This document shows positions 63,732 through 64,000 of a stretch of DNA of 64,000 bases, in pieces. A model generated the notes under the pieces. That model was not told the origin of the DNA. It did not search any database and saw only the letters and a list, made by a program, of their open reading frames with translations. Position numbers and translations under genes: made by a program. Positions within the stretch are counted from its first letter, which is position 1. Every line of letters begins with the position of its first letter. Origin of the DNA: Pantoea sp. A4 (lineage in GTDB: Bacteria > Pseudomonadota > Gammaproteobacteria > Enterobacterales > Enterobacteriaceae); the NCBI RefSeq assembly GCF_000295955.2, contig NZ_ALXE01000029.1, forward strand, positions 62,001 to 126,000. The letters run 5' to 3'.

Positions 63732-64000
63732 ATGTCACCACGTTTTCTGATCGCGGTTCTGCCCCTGTTACTTTCGGGCTGTATTTCTCTTGATCCGCAC
63801 TATGACCGACCAGCATCACCTGTTCCAGGCCAGACGCCGCAGGGCGCAGCCTATACTGCGCTGACACCGGTGCAGAAAGAGGAGTATCGCAATACGAGCT
63901 GGCAGCAGTATGTGCTCGATGCCCGCCTGCGCCAGGTGGTGACCATGGCACTGAGCAGCAGTCGTGATCTACGTGAAGCGATTGCCAGCGTGAAATCGGC
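63732..64000 (+). CDS. Outer-membrane efflux lipoprotein (OprM/NodT family), partial
   Basis: The gene begins at an ATG 1 bp after the pump stop and continues past the window end; 89 complete codons are visible. It starts MSPRFLIAVLPLLLSGC with a lipobox LSGC (Cys17), then an SLDPHYDRPASPVPG segment typical of mature OprM-like channels, followed by the WQQYVLDARLRQVVTMAL start of the alpha-helical TolC-like region. It should be the outer-membrane channel for the adaptor and pump encoded before it. Confidence 0.85.
   Translation, partial: MSPRFLIAVLPLLLSGCISLDPHYDRPASPVPGQTPQGAAYTALTPVQKEEYRNTSWQQYVLDARLRQVVTMALSSSRDLREAIASVKS

Overview
The window looks like part of an accessory chromosomal region or a large plasmid of an enterobacterium, most likely Pantoea or Erwinia. 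Full-length homologues of enterobacterial BetIBA/BetT, IlvD, Kup, Fsr, TenA, YncE and AcrB-type proteins point to Enterobacterales. There are no ribosomal, tRNA, replication or conjugation genes. Nearly every operon serves nutrient uptake, catabolism, stress or efflux. Tartrate, choline, sugar or inositol, and thiamine-salvage genes together recall the large plasmids of Pantoea, but no replication or partition gene is present to prove that.

Layout. 1-7349: tartrate/D-malate-type catabolism (glycerate kinase cut by the window edge, ttuC-like dehydrogenase, MFS importer, LysR), a second LysR and a stand-alone dihydroxy-acid dehydratase. 7368-8922: a GNAT acetyltransferase, a HigBA-type toxin-antitoxin pair with a palindromic operator, and a 70-bp tandem repeat. 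8928-24755: a 16-kb island with two DszA/NtaA-type flavin monooxygenases, a DszC/SfnB-type oxidase, an Eis-like acetyltransferase and two complete peptide-type ABC importers with fused ATPases. It probably takes up and breaks down an organosulfur (or related) compound. 24964-36146: a sugar or polyol operon (RbsABC-type importer, TIM-barrel isomerase, three Gfo/Idh/MocA dehydrogenases) flanked by two paralogous LacI regulators, with an ArsR remnant and a DUF2938 gene at one end. 36212-39376: Fsr-type efflux pump with a divergent AraC regulator, and a nucleoside-gate membrane protein. 39551-45031: glycine-betaine synthesis (betIBA) with divergent betT. 45171-48712: a polar amino-acid ABC importer joined to a third monooxygenase, again suggesting sulfur salvage. 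48814-52039: an MFS protein and Kup. 52084-55400: TPP-riboswitch-controlled tenA-thiZXY thiamine salvage. 55500-59101: FhuE-like siderophore receptor and a divergent YncE-like lipoprotein, with Fur-like boxes between them. 59416-64000: an RND tripartite efflux operon cut by the window end.

Two systems deserve most attention. The first is the Dsz-like island: its enzymes, transporters and an N-acetyltransferase-like protein lie in translationally coupled operons, the substrate is unknown, and no flavin reductase is encoded in the window. The second is the triple-dehydrogenase sugar operon with duplicated LacI regulators and no kinase or aldolase. All assignments come from reading the sequence and remembered family features; no database search was run.
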